Positions 35,901 to 49,800 of a stretch of 64,000 nucleotides of DNA are shown here, in pieces. The number at the start of each line of letters is the position of its first letter. Position 1 is the first letter of the stretch. Source of the DNA: Eonycteris spelaea (taxonomy: Eukaryota; Chordata; Mammalia; Chiroptera; Pteropodidae); NCBI GenBank assembly GCA_003508835.1, contig PUFA01000565.1, forward strand, positions 1 through 64,000, given 5' to 3'. The notes under the pieces are model-generated. The model saw nothing but the letters and a program-made list of their open reading frames with translations, was not told where the DNA came from and ran no database searches. The position numbers and the translations under genes are program-made.

Positions 35901-38900
35901 TTGTTTTCAATTTATTTTTCTACTCTAATTTATAATTTCTTCCTTTGCTGACCTTAGGCTTCATTTGTTCTTCTTTTTCTATTTTTTTTTTTAGATAAAG
36001 CATTAGGATTATTTATTTATTTATTTTTCTTGAGATTAGGTCTGCAATGATATAAACTTTTTTCATAATTGCTTTTGCTGTATCCTAAAAGTTTTGATAT
36101 GTTGTACTATCATTATCATTCATTTCTATGTACTCTTGATCGCTCTTTTTATTTCTTCTCCCTAGTCATTCTTCAGTAGCATGTGGTTTTATGTCCATGT
36201 TTGTGGTTCTTACTGCTTATTTTCACAGTTTAATCTCAAGCTTCAAAGCATTATGATCAGAGAATATGGTTGACATGATTGCTACTCATTTATATTTTGA
36301 GGCTATCGTGTGTCCCAGTATGTGGTCAGTCTTGAAATATGCCATGTGCACTAGAGAAGAGTGCATTAGCATTTGTATTGGAATGAAAAGCTCTGTAACT
36401 ATCAATTATGTCTAATTGGTCTAATATATTATTTAAGGATGCCATTTCCCTTATTCATTTTCTGTTTGGATAATATGTCCATATCCAACAGGTGGTAATT
36501 AGGTCCCATATTATGTAGTGTTTGGTCTGCTTCTCCCTTTAGTTCTCTAGTAATTGCTTTTCATATTTTGGGGATCCAAATTTGGAGCATACATATTAAT
36601 AAGTGCTGTGTCTCTTTGGTGCATGATTCCCTTTATCATTTATGAAAGTATTCCTCAGTATCTTCTTTTACCTATTTATTTTGAAGTCTATATCGTCTGA
36701 TATTAGTACCACTATTCTACTTTTCTCTGAATGCCATTCCTTAAAATATTTTTTCAGCTCTTCCACTTTAAGTTTATAATTTGTCTTTAGAGCTGAGATG
36801 TGTCTCCTTGAGGTTAGCTTTTTTTTTATGCTATCTCCAACTTTGTGCCTTTTTATTGTTGAGTTAAGTCCATTCACATTAAGATTCTTATTGAAATATG
36901 AAGATTTCTTATAGCCACTTTATCTTTCTTTCTGGTAGTTTGGTGTTTCCATTGCTTCCTCGTTCTTGTGTGTCTGGTTTTTTTACTTTGATTGGTTTGT
37001 GGACTTCTCTCTTGTCCTTCTTGTTTTATGTTATATACTTCAGTTCTGAATCTTTGCATGTGGTTACCATAATGAATATGTAGAGGGATATTTATATATA
37101 CACAGTAGTCTATTTCTTCTACATCTGCCTTATCTTCATTCCCCATTGAAAATATTGGATCTGTGAATCATCCCCTTTTTCAGTCATTGTATTGTCTCAG
37201 TTTGTCCCTATGTATGCTGAACGTTCATTACGCTGCTATAGCAAACTATCTTTTATCATTTAATTTTATAATTCCCTGTTCTTAGTAAGTTGCAGTCCTT
37301 TGCTCTATCTGCCTGCTAGTTGCCTTACTCCTAGTTATATACTTTGTGGTCATTTTGTTTTAGTTGTGCTGACTCCTTTCAACATTTCCTGTAATGCAGC
37401 CCTCATAATGTAGAATTCCCTCAAGTTTCTATCTCTGGAAAGTTCTTAATTTCTTCTTCATCTCTAAAGGAGAGCTTTGGATACATTATTTTAGGCTAGT
37501 AGTCCTTTCATTAATACATTGAATATTGATTCCACTCCTTTCTGGCTTGTAAGATCTGTTCTGAGAAGTCTAACAGTAATCTAATGAGTTCCATTATAGA
37601 TTACCATCTTCTTTTTCCTGGCTGCCCTGAGAGTTCTTTCTCTGTCTTTGATTTTTGATAATTTAGTACAATGTGTCTTGGTGAAGGTCTTTTGTTAGAG
37701 ATAATGGTGTTCTGTTGACTTCTGAATTTCAAGCTCCACCTCATTCCTTACATTTGGGGAATTCTCATCCACTATTTGCCTGAAAAATGCTTTCTAATCC
37801 CTGGTCCTTCTTTCTTCCCTTTGAGAATCCCATTAACTTATGCTTCCTCTCCTGATGTAATCAACTAGTTCTGTATTTCTTTTCATTATTTTTCATTCTT
37901 ATGGTTCTCTCTTCTTCCTTCTGATTTATTTCTAATTTCTGTCTTGACATCACTGATCCTTTCCTCCATTTGTAGACTATTCCCAAGCTATTTCATTTTT
38001 CAACTCTTGCAGTTTGTTTCAATCTCCAGAAATTCTGTTCTTTTTGAGGATTTCAATCCCCTTGCTAAAGAACCCATTCTGCTCATCTAGTTTTTTTCAA
38101 CTCCTGAATTATTGATATAAATTGTTCGTATACATTGAGTTTTTACAGAAGTGCCTTCCTGCATTTTCTGCCATTTAAGTTACATATTCTTTGTCTTGAA
38201 GCATATTTATGGTAGATTTTTCTTTCTTTTTGAGCTGTCTTGTAACCTTGGTCATTCATGGTGTTTAATGTATATTTCTCCCTGGGACATTAATGAAGAT
38301 GTATTCTGTTTTTTGTTTTTTTGTTTTTCCAGAAAGATTTATTATATAAAGGTCTTCTTTAGCCTGTGCAAATGCATTTTCTTTGGTTTCTAGTAGGGGC
38401 TATCTAAATCTCTTGAATCCCTGTTTTATGTAAAGTCTAACAATGCTTTTTTTTTTTTTACTTATAGATATTCAGTCATGGTTGCTACCCTCCATCTCAG
38501 TCCCTGTCAGGCTAATGACAGTTTGTAGCATTATCAATTCCCTTGGGGCTCCGCAGTGTTCCGTCTAGAAGATATGTGATGTGGCCCCGCTGGTTGGGGT
38601 GGGCCTGTGGCTCAGCCTGGTATTGCAACCACGGCTGTAATAATCAACTATTGTTTCTCTGCTTTCCCTTTTCTTTGCCATTCCCATTTTCTCTGCCTTC
38701 TCCCCTGATCCTAGGCATTGTTGCTGGCCGGGTAGAGGTCACAAGCTCTCCCAAGGAGGGTTGTTCAGAAACTTTGCCACTCCTTCTTTTTTCTTCCTAC
38801 TCCTGCAGGGAGCGTCCAGCTGCAAGTGTGAGCTTCTTGTTCTCCCAGTCTACCACCTGACTCCCTGTGTTAGGTCTATGCACACATCTCAGCCCAGATG

Positions 38901-39010
38901 TGCTGGTGTGCAGCTTGGGTGTTTTTTGTTGAGTTTAGATGTTCAGCTTATTGTGTTTCAAGAGGGGAATTTTGGGGACATCTCAGTCCTCAATGTTTCT
39001 GACATCTGGG
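32941..39010 (-). mobile_element. Near full-length L1, minus strand (about 6.1 kb)
   Basis: Antisense order is complete: 3' end at 32941-33300 ('gtttcaagtatacagtacattag'), ORF2 with RT box FADD at 34886-34897, upstream ORF2/ORF1 to about 38400, then a GC-richer 5'UTR at about 38400-39010 ending GATGTCAGAAACA-like. Many stops and frameshifts are spread through it; the longest antisense-sense pieces are about 120 codons (33466-33819). It is dead as an autonomous element. Its 5' end touches the poly-T start of the next minus-strand L1. Confidence 0.8.
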
Positions 39011-39990
39011 CCTTTTTTTTTTTTAATTTATTTTTTCACTTATAGTTGACAGTCAATATTATTTTAAAGTAGTTTCAGGTGTACAGTTTAATGGTTTAAA
39101 CATGTTTACAATTTATGAAGAGATCCTCCTCGATTTAGTATACTATCTGCCTTGAACTATACATAGTTTTACAATATTATTAGAAGGTGAAGGGATTAAG
39201 AAATACTATTTATTGATTGTGTTCCCTATGCTGTACTTCACATCTCCACAACTCTTCTGTAAACTACCAATTCATACTTCTTAATCACTTCACTCCATTC
39301 ACCCAGTCCCTTAACCTTCCTCCCATTTAACAATCACTAGTATTTCTCTGTAGCTATGAGTCTGTTTTCATTTGTTTGTTCATTTATTTCTTTCTTTAGA
39401 TTTCACATATAAGTGAAATATTATTTATTTGTCTTTCTCGTCTGACTTGTTTCACTTAGCATAATACTTTCTAATCCATCTTTTGCAAATGGTAAGGGTT
39501 CATTTTTTGTTATCACTGAGTAATATTTTACTGTATATATGTACCACTCTTTATTGAATTGTCTAATGATGGACACTTAGGTTGCTTCTATATGTTAATA
39601 TTGTAAATAGAGCTCAGTGACCTTAGGAATACATATATCATTTCGAATTGTGTTTGGAATCTCTTTAGATAAATACCCAGAAGTGCAATTCTTGGGTCAT
39701 AGGACAGTTCATTTTTATTTTTTTGAGGAGATGTCAAACTGTTTTCCACGGTGACTGTACCAGTTTGCAATCTCAATAACAGTGCATGAGCTTTCCTCTT
39801 TCTCCACATCCTAATCAACATTTGTTACTTTTTAAAATTTATTGATGGAAGCCTTTCTGGCAAGTATGTGGTATTATCTCATTGTGATTTTAATTACATT
39901 CCCTGATGAGATTGATGCTTAGCATTATTTCATATGTCTATTGGTCATCGGTATATCCTCTATTGGAGAAATGCTTATTAATGTCCTCTG
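39011..39990 (-). mobile_element. L1 3' part, minus strand (continues at 41045)
   Basis: Starts with a T-run, 'gtttcaggtgtacagtttaatgg' and the L1 3'UTR, then antisense ORF2 3' end to 'atgtcctctg' at 39981-39990. The following ORF2 text is found only after 41045, so 39991-41044 is inserted DNA. Confidence 0.8.
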
Positions 39991-40941
39991 TCCTACAAAT
40001 AGCCAATAAATATATGAAAAGATGCTCAACATTGTTACTATAGGAAAATACAAATCAAAACCACAGTAGATACTATCTCACTCCTGTTAGAAGACCATAA
40101 TCAACAGGACAGGTTAATAATAAATGTTGGAGAGGATTGGAGAAAAAAGAACACTCATACACTGCTGGTGGGACTGTAAATTGGTAGACACTAGAAACAG
40201 TATGGAGTTTCCTCAAAAAACTAAGAATTGATCTACTATATGGTCTTGCAATCCCTCTACTGGATATTCACCCCAAAGACTGAAAACTCATATAAGAAAA
40301 ATATTTACACCGAATATTCATAACAGCATTATTCACGGTGCCCAGGACATGGAGGCAACTGAAGTGCCTATGATAGATGATTGGCTAAAGAGACGTTGTA
40401 CATATATTAACAATTGGTATATTACTCAGCCATAAGAAAGAGATGAAAATACTGCCATTTCCAACAACATGGATGGACCTCAAGATAATCATCTAAGCAA
40501 AATAAGCCAGTCAAAAAAGTCGAAAGTCACACGATATCACTTATATGTGGATATAAACCTACAAGCAACAATAATGAACAAGACAAACAGACAGAGATTC
40601 ATGGACATGGACAATAGACTAGTGAGTCAAATATGTGGTGACAAAAGAATCTAACTATGGGAGTATGAACATAGTATAAATATGTGTGTATGTGAGTGTG
40701 GTGTGTGTGTGTGTGTATGCCTTATATTTAAAATGTACAGCTGAAACTATTGGATATCGTAAGCAATGTCACCATAATCAATCAATCAATTTTTGAAAAA
40801 GGATACATTTAAAAGGGAAAGTAATCATATCTGAGAGGGAACCACCAATGTCACCTCAAATTTTGCTTTTATCATTCTGAATGAGAATAATACTGATTTC
40901 TTTGTTAATGAGTAAATAAACTATTTATCAAAGGGGAAAAA
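39991..40941 (+). mobile_element. Plus-strand L1 3' fragment inserted into a minus-strand L1
   Basis: Plus-strand ORF2 end ('cactgctggtgggactgtaaattgg', 'aacaacatggatggacctc') and 3'UTR reach an A-rich end near 40800. About 135 bp without L1 character follow, then a short A-run at 40937-40943. 'aatgtcctct' occurs at both edges (39980-39989 and 40942-40951), which fits a target-site duplication. Confidence 0.75.
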
Positions 40942-40972
40942 AATGTCCTCTACTCATGTAATTTTTTTTTTA

Positions 40973-41040
40973 TGCCTGTAACACCCGTCTTCCTAGGTGT
41001 CTCCTATCAAAGTACTGACCAGGTCCGACTCTGCTTAGCT
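40973..41040 (-). ncRNA. 5S rRNA-derived retroposed fragment (3' half, poly-A tailed)
   Basis: On the minus strand AGCTAAGCAGAGTCGGACCT, then GGTCAGTACTTTGATAGGAG, then ACACCTAGGAAGACGGGTGT, then TACAGGC follow human-type 5S rRNA from about nucleotide 50 to its 3' end with scattered substitutions. The internal A-box and C-box regions are represented but mutated, and the first 5S half is missing. A run of about ten A follows on the minus strand (T at 40962-40971), the mark of L1-driven retroposition. It is not a functional 5S gene. Known: fruit bats have 5S-derived SINEs. Whether this is one of those or a one-off 5S pseudogene cannot be decided here. Confidence 0.85.
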
Positions 41041-41044
41041 GCCC

Positions 41045-42415
41045 CCTGCCCATTTTAATGATGTTAACTCTTTTTATTTATGTGCAAGGCATATGCTTTC
41101 ATTTATTTGTATCTACTACAATTTCTTCTTCAATGTCTTAAAATTTTTGAGATACAGGTGTTTTATTTTCCTTGGTTAAATTTATTCCTAGTATTTTATT
41201 ATTTTTGATGCAATTGTAAGTTGGATTGTTTCCTTATTTTCACTTCTATAGTTCATCATAGGTGTATAAAAGCAAACCAATTTATGAACATTATTCTGTA
41301 TCCTGCTACTTTACTGGATTCATTATCATTCTACTAGTTTTGGTGGAATCTTCAAGTTTTCTATATAGTATTTCATATCGTCTGCAAATAGTGACAAATT
41401 TACTTCTTTATTTCAAATTTTGGATACTCTTTTATTTTCTTGTCTGTTGCTGTGGCTAGGACTTCCAATACTATGTGAATAAAATTGGTGATCGTAGACA
41501 TCCCTTGTCTTGTTCCTGTTCTTAGGGAAAGCACTATGAAGTTTTCACCATTGAGTTATAATGTTACTTTGTGGTATGTCATATATTCCCTTTATTATGT
41601 TGAGTATGTCCCCTCTATTCCAACTTTTACTGAATGTTTTTACCACAAATGGATGCTGGATTTGTCAAATGTTTTCTCTATATCTATTGATATGATCATA
41701 TAATTTTTATTTTTCAATTATTTAATGTGGTGCACCGCATTAATTGGTTTTAAATATTGCATCCCAGCAATAAATACCACTTGGTGATGGCGTATGACCT
41801 TTTAATGTCTTGCTGAATTCGTTGTTTAATATTTTGTTGAGAATATTTGCATCTATGTTCATTAGGGATATTGGCCTATAATTTCTTCTTTGGTAATATC
41901 TTTTGTATGGTTTTTGGAACAGGTTAATGATGGCATTGTAAAATGAGCTTGGATTCTTCCTTCCTCTTGAGTTTTTGGGAATAGTTTGAGAAGGTTAAGT
42001 TTAATTCTTCATTGACTGGTAAAATTTACCTGTGAAGCTGATGGTCCAGGACTTTTGTTTGTTGGGATTTTTATTACAGATTTAATTTATTAGTGATAAT
42101 TGGTCAGTTTATGTTTTCTGCCCTTTCTTGACTCAGTCTGGAGTATCGTACTTTTCTAGAAATTTATCCATTTTTACAGATTGTCCAATTGTTGGTATAT
42201 AATTGCTTGTAGTATTTTCTTATACTGCTTTATATTTTTGTAAAGTTGTTTGTTCACTTCTCTTCTTTCATCTCTAATTTTATTCATTTGGGTCTTCTTT
42301 CTTTTTTCTTGATGAGTCTGGTTAAGGGTTTATCAATTTTGTTTATTTTTTAAAATAATCTGCTTTTGGTTTTATTGATCTTATTGTTTTCGTTAACTAT
42401 TTTCTGTCTTAGATA
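41045..42415 (-). mobile_element. L1 ORF2, minus strand (continuation of 39011-39990)
   Basis: Antisense ORF2 with the RT box readable as FADD at 41377-41388 ('atcgtctgcaaa' on +). Compared with the element at 32941-39010, the ORF2 segment just 3' of the RT is missing, so an internal deletion is likely near 41045-41100. Ends at about 42415, where another L1 begins. Confidence 0.75.
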
Positions 42416-43574
42416 AAACCTGTCTTAATAGGTGTGAAATTGTATCTCACTGTGATTTTGACTAACATTTCTAAGTATTAGTGATGTTAAGAATCTTTTC
42501 ATATCCTTATTAGCCATTTTATGTATCTATTGTAGAGAAATATCTATTTAAGTACTTTGCCAATTTTTGAATTTCTGTAGTCATTGTTGCTGTTGGGTTG
42601 CAAAATTTTTATATATTCTGGATATTAATTATTATCAGAAATTTGATTTTCAATATTATTTATCATTCTGTGGGTTGCCTTTCACTCTATTGGTAGTGTT
42701 CTTGGATACGTTAGTTGTTAATTATTTTGAGGAAGGCTTTACTTTTGTTCCTTATATTTTTGTTGACATATTCAAAATTATCTATAAATCCAATGTCAAA
42801 AAGCATTTCCCTATGTTTCTTTCTAAGAATTTTATAGATTTCATACATTTAAATTTTGCTCCCTTTTGAGTTAATTTTTGTATATGGTGTAAGTTAAGTA
42901 TCCAGATTCAGTCTTCAAATATAGATATTCACTTTTCCAGCATCATTTAATGAAAGGTTCTTCTTTCCCTATTGAATGATCTTGGCACTCTTATTGAAAA
43001 GTGTTAACCATATAGAGGATGGTTTCTATTTGAGCTCTGTACTCTATTTTATTAATCAATGTCTGTCTTTTAACAGTGACATTGTAGCTTTGATTATTAT
43101 AGCTATGTAGTAAATTTTGAAGTCAGAAGGCGAGACCTCAAAATTGTTCTTTTTATTCAAGATTGTTTGGGCTATTTTGGGGCACTTGAGATTCTATAAG
43201 AATTTTAGGATGAGCTTCTCTATTTTTCTTTAAAAAACCTGTCATAGAGATTGTGATGGATTGTTGCACTGAATATGTAGATGTTTTTATAGTACTGACA
43301 TCTGATAATATATATATCTTTAATCCATGTAAATAAGATACCTTTCTTTTTATTTGTATCTTCTTTAATTTCTTTAATCAATATTTAGTAGTTTCAATGT
43401 ATTTGTCTTTTGCCTCCTTAGTTAAGTGTATTCCTAAGTATTTTACTCTTTTAGATGTTAACATAAATGAAAATGTTTTCTTGATTTCCTTTTTTGATTG
43501 TTCATTTTTGTGTATAGAAACAGAATTTATTTTATACCCTGCAACTTTGTTGTATTTGTTTATTAGCTTTCCTA

Positions 43575-43628
<54 letters not shown>

Positions 43629-43831
43629 GAATCTTTAGGGTTTTCTGCATACAAGATTATATCATCTGTAAACAGAGATAATTTTACTGCTTCCTTTACA
43701 CTTAGATGCTTTTTGTATCTTATTCAGGCCTAATTGCTGTGGCTGGGACTTTCATTATTGTGTTAAATATAAGTGAAAAGAGTGGGAGTCCTTGTCTTTT
43801 ACATGATCTTAGAGGAAAAATATTTAATCTT
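42416..43831 (-). mobile_element. L1 ORF2, minus strand (part 1 of an interrupted element)
   Basis: Antisense ORF2 3' region ('aggtgtgaaattgtatctcactg') through to the RT, where the box reads FTDD at 43661-43672. It breaks at 43831 and resumes at about 49875 ('actactgagtatgcagttagctgag'), the continuation expected for antisense ORF2. A (TG)n tract lies inside it. Confidence 0.8.
43577..43627. repeat. (TG)n microsatellite within L1
   Basis: About 25 uninterrupted TG dinucleotides. The Val/Cys and Thr/His runs of two frames across it are artefacts. Confidence 0.97.
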
Positions 43832-46800
43832 GGGGTTCTGCTTAAGATGGCGGCTAGGTAAAAGCAGAATTTTCCTCCTCCTTGGAGCACATGAAAATTA
43901 CAACCAAATTATAAAACAAACAACTTAGAAACTACTGGAGTTTAGCTGATCATAGCACTACATCTTAAAACTATAAAGAAAAAGCCACATTGAGAATGAT
44001 AAGAACGGCAGAGAGGTGAAGTGAGTTGGTCCTTCAGCTGCACATAGTGAATGAGCACCTAGAGGGAGAGGTGGCTAAAGAGACCCCACTGAAGGAGTGA
44101 GGGGTCCTAGCCCCAAACAGGGGCTCCCCACCCAGGGTTCCACCTGGAAAATCTGATTGCAAAAAATCAGTGGTGATTCTGTCCATCTGGTGATATGGAA
44201 AGAACCTAAAACCCAGAGTTCTCCTTAAAGGTCCAAATACTGACTTGTTTGCAGACACTAATCCTGGTGCTGGGAGGATTAGCGTTGGGAGGTACAAAAA
44301 CATAATGGTGAAAGACAGAGATGTGAAGTGCGACTAGGATGAGAGACAGCCAACCATTATCCTTTGTCAGGTCCCCCCGGAGGGCAAACTAAGATGGGCT
44401 CCATCTTCCTTGTTGAACCTTTTACTTTGCACTGCCAATTCTGAAGCTGCCATTGGTCATGAGACAGGTGCTTCCACCCTGTGTCTCCTTTGGTATCCTG
44501 CACACCCAACCCACAAATTGCCTCAGCAGGCTCATTGCTAGGCAGCCAGCCCCACTCTGTACTGTCCTGGCCTGACATTTTTGGAGGCAGCAGCCTCAGC
44601 TTGACCGCTTGTGTGTGGCCCACACATTATGAGGGGATTTTGAGCAAACCACTGGTGCCAGCCTGAACTGCATTGTCTCTTGGGTAATCTCTGGGTCTGA
44701 CGGCCAAAGGTAGACTGTGTTTGGTCTCGTTGTGATCTGTGACTTGCGAGAATCCTTTGGGCTCAGATCTGGCAGCAATTTATATTAACCCTGACAGAAT
44801 CAGCTCACTCCACCCATGTCAACTTGAGACGGTGTATATCCAACCCACATATTGCCCGCAGCAAATCCATTGTCAGTCAACCACCCCACACTATGCCTTC
44901 TTTTTCTGTAATTCAACAGCAAACAGCCTCGGCTTGCATGGCCCACACACAGTCAGTGCATCCTAGGAGAGACTTTTGTTGGCAGGCCACAAAACTCACC
45001 CCTGACTACAGTATTTCATAAACAGATCTCAGGTGTCTGTGGCCTGAGACAGCAGCAGCTGGCCTTGCTTCACTCTGAGACTTTTACATGAATCTGCAGA
45101 TTCAGTACTAGAACAAACCTGATTCTTCCTTGATCAGGTGATATCTGCATGTCTTATCCTCATGACTCCCTGGGTCCCCAACCCACCCAACTCCTGTAAT
45201 ACTTTTAAATCTCTTTCAGCTGCAGAGACTTATGGGCAACTGGCAGCAGCATCAGGCCTTAAGGTGCACTGGTCCTTTTGCTGAGCTACTAATACACCTG
45301 GTACTGAAAGTAACCAATCTTGGCTTGTAGTATGGACTCTCTCACTTGCTTCTGGATCCAGTACAGACAATAACCATTCACGGATTACTCTGTAGCTCTA
45401 CCAAGTCACCCCCAAAATCAAAAGAAGTGGCAGCCTTGGCCTACATAGAACCCACTCCAAGCGGCCCCAGAACCAACACACCTAGAGACAGGCATCAAAC
45501 CACAAAAGAGCACCACCTGACTAGCCCATGAGTGAAAGCCCCAAAGAGTGGTCTCAACAGGTACATGAGCCTCCTGGGGTGAATCCCACTCCATGGGGTG
45601 AGCCCTGACATAGCAGCTTGTATACTGTGAGCATGCCAATCGCCACAGCCAGTCAGCATGAATGGTAATCCCATATACTGACGTGCTAACAGCAATCAAG
45701 GGTTAGCTATACACGAGAGAGAAAACACAAAACCCACACAAAAACACACCCAGAGCCCCAGCACAGGTCTCACTGGGACACAACAGGACACTTACTATGT
45801 AAAGGCCACCTGGCCAAGTCTGGGAGATATAACAGACCTTTCTACAACATAGAACTAAACACAGAGAAGCAACTAAAATGAGAAAACAAAAACGTACTGC
45901 AAATGAAACAAAGGGGAAAGCTCCAGAAAAAAAATCTAAATGAAATAGAGGTAAACAACCTACAGAGACAGATTCAAAACACTGGTTATAAGGATACTCA
46001 ATGAACTTAGGAGAAAGATAGATGATCTTAGTTAGGACTTCAACAAAGATATAAGCATTAAAAAAAAGGATATAGAACCATGAAAAATGAAGAATACAAT
46101 AACTATATTGAAGAACACAGTAGAAGGATTCAATAGTAGATTAGATGAAGCAGAGGATCAAATTGGCGAGTTGGAAGACAAGGTAGCAGAAAACACCCAA
46201 TAGGAACAGCAACCAACAACAAAAAAAGAGTTAAAAAAATGAGAAAGTTTAAAAGATTTCTGGGACAACATCGAATATACCAACATTTGCATAAGAGGGT
46301 ACCAGAAGGAGGAGAGAGAGAGCAAAGGATTGAGAACCTATTTGAAGAAATAATGAGAGAAAAGTTCCTTAATCAGGTGAAGGAAACAGACATACAAGAC
46401 TAAGAATCATGGAGAATCTCAAACAAGAGGATCCAAGCAGACCCACAGCAAGACAAATCATCATTAAAATGCCAAAGGTTAAAGAAAAAGAGAAAATCTT
46501 GAAAGTAGCAAGAGAAAGGCTGCTAGTTACTTACAGGGTACTCCCATGAGAATGTCAGTTGATTTTTCAACAGAAACTGTGCAGGCCAGAAGGGTATTGG
46601 CATAAAAATATCCAAAGTGATTGAAAAGCGAGACCTATGACCAAGACTGCTCTATCCAGCTAGGACATCAGTTAAAATTGAAAGTGAAATAAACAGCTTC
46701 CAAGACAAGAAAGCACTAAAGGAATTCATCAACAATAAGCCAGAATTTGCAAGTAATGTTAAGCGGATTTTTGTGAAAAGAAGTATGGGAGGGGGACACT

Positions 46801-49800
46801 TAAATATAAATAATAAAATAACAAAGACTAGGTACCAATCAAGAATCACTTTAATGAAAATGGATTAAAATGCTCCAATCAAAGACTTAAGGTAGCCAAG
46901 TGGATAAGTAAACAAGACTAGTAAATATTGCTTCTACAAGGGACCCATGTCAGATCAAATGACATACAGACTGAAAGTAAAGGAGGAAAAATATGTTTCA
47001 TGCTATGAAGTGAAAAAGACCTGAGGTAACAACACTTATATCAGACAAAATAGACTTTAAAACAAAAGCTATAGTAAAGACAAAGAAGTTATTACATAAT
47101 TGATAAAGGGGTCAAAAACAAAAAAAACATAGTAAATGCACAACAATATAGGAACACCTACATATGTAAAGCAGTTATGACTGACATAAAGGGAGATATT
47201 GACAGTAATATACTCATAGTAGGAGACTTTAACACCCATTGAACACCAATGGACACATCTTTCAGACAGAAAATCAATAAGGAAAACAGCAGCCAATGAA
47301 CATAGATGCAAAAATCCTCAACAAAATTTAGCAAACCTAACTCAGCAATAATTAAAAATATTTATATACATCATGATTCAAGTTGGATTTATTCCTGAGA
47401 TGCAAGGTTGGTTTAATATCCACGAATCAATTATATGATATACCACATTAACAAATTGAAAGATAAAGTCGTATGATCATATCAATAGATGCAGAAAAAG
47501 CGTTCAAACAAAATCCAGCATCTAATTTATGTTAAAAACTCTCAGCAAAGTGGGAATAGAAGGAATATACCTCAACATTATAAAGGCCATATGTGACAGA
47601 CCTACAGCTAATATCATACTCAATGGCAAAATGCTAAAAGCATTTCACTTAAGATCTGGAATAAGACAAGAAGCCCATTTTCCCCATTCTATTCAACATA
47701 GTATTGGAAAGCTTAGCTACAGTAATCAGACAAAAAAGAGAAAAAAGGCATCCAATTTGGAAAGGAAGAAGTAAAACTGTTATTATTTGCTGATGACATG
47801 ATACTATTATAGAAAAGCTTAAGATTCCACAAAAATATTCTGTTAGAACTAATCTGTGAATTCAGTAAAGTAGCATGATACAAAATTAATATTCCAAAGT
47901 CAGTTGCATTTTATATTATAAACAATGATGAACTATCAGAAAGGGAAATTAAGAAAGCAATCCCATTTATAATTACATCAATAACAAAAAAAAAAAAATA
48001 CATAGGAATAAAAATGAACCAAAAAAAGTAAAAACCTGTTCTTGAAAAATTATGTCATTGAAAAAAGAAATGAAAAAGATACAAATTAATGGGAGCATAT
48101 TAGATGCTCATGGCTAGGAAGACTCAAACATTAAAATGGCCAAACTACTCGAAGCTATCTATAGTTCAATGGCAATCTCTATCAAAATATAAATGGCATT
48201 TTTCATAAAACTAGAACAAATAATCCAAAAATTTATATGAAACCATATAAGTTCCTGAATAACTATGACAATCTTGCAAAAGACAACAAAGTGTGTAGGT
48301 CTCTAAACACTACCTGATATCAAAACTATACTACAAGGCTATAGTAATCAAAACAGCATGGTACTGACATAAAAACACAACACATAGATTAATGGAATTA
48401 GACTAGGGATCCCAGAAATAAATCCATACCTCTAGGTTCATTTAATCTATGATAAAGGTACTAGAAGAGAAAATGGGATAAAATAGTAATCGTCACAAAT
48501 GTTGGGAAAATGGGACATATACAAGTAGGAAAATGAAATGGACCATTTCTTAAATCAAATACAGGAATAAAGTCGAAGATGTGTTAAGACTTAATTGAAT
48601 GTAAGACCCAAAACCACAAACTTTCTAAAAGAAAACTTAGGCAGTAACTCTCTGACACTGCTCTTAGTAATATATTTTTTTTTTCTGTTTTGCCTTTTTG
48701 AGTCAAGGAAAACAAAAGAAAAATAAACATATTGGACTACATCAACTAAAAAGGTTTGCTCAGCAAAGAGAACCATCAAAAAAATGAAAGAAACACTGAT
48801 TGGAAGAAGATGTTTGCCTATGATGCATCTGACAAGGGGTTAATATCCAAAATTAATAAAGACCACAACTCAACAACAACAAAAAGAACAGTCTAATTAA
48901 AAATGGCCAGAAGATCTGAATAGGTATTTTTTTCAAAAAGGACCTACAGCATTTGGCCAATAGACATATGAAAAGATGCATGCTAAGGTTACTAAACATC
49001 AGAGAAATGCAAATGAAACCACAATGACATACCATCTCACACCTGTCAGATTGGTTGTCATCAATAAATCAAAAACAGAACAAAACAACAAAACAAAACA
49101 AAACAAACAAAAAGTGTTGATGAGGATGTGGAGAGAAGAGAACTCTCATACACGTTGGTGGGTTTGCAAATTGGTACAGGCTTGCTTGTGAAAAATGGAT
49201 CGAGTTTCCTCAAAAAAATTAAAAAATAGAACTACTGTTTAACCCAGTAATTGCACTTCCTGGGTATTTATCAAAGAAAACCAAAACACTAGTTCGTAAA
49301 GTTTATGCACTCTAATGTTCATGGCGAGTACTATTTACAGTAGCCAAAATAAAAAAAAAAATAACCTAAGTGCCATCAACAGACTATTATTGGATAAAAA
49401 GTTACTGTACTATATATAATATAAATATTACTTAACCACTAAAAAAATGAAGTCTTACCATTTGCAAGGACATGGATGGACCTATGGCATTAAGTTGAGT
49501 GAAAAATGTCAGACAGAGAAAGATAAATACCACACGATTTCACTTTTATGTGGAATTTAAGGAACAAAAGTAACAAACTAAACAAAAACATTCACAGAAA
49601 CAGAACATTCTGGTGATATACAGTGGGAACTGGGGTTAAGGAGCTAGGTGAAAAAGGTGAAGGAGAAAGAAGTACAAATTAATAGTTACAAAACAGTGTA
49701 GCATAGGGAATATAGTCAATATTATTGTAATGGCTGTGTGTAGTTAGCCAGATGGGTTTTAGTGTAATTGGGTGGATCACTTTATAAATTATATAAGTAT

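Noticed and set aside
40973..41040. Functional 5S rRNA gene
   Set aside because: The 5' half is absent, the internal promoter is mutated and a poly-A tract follows.
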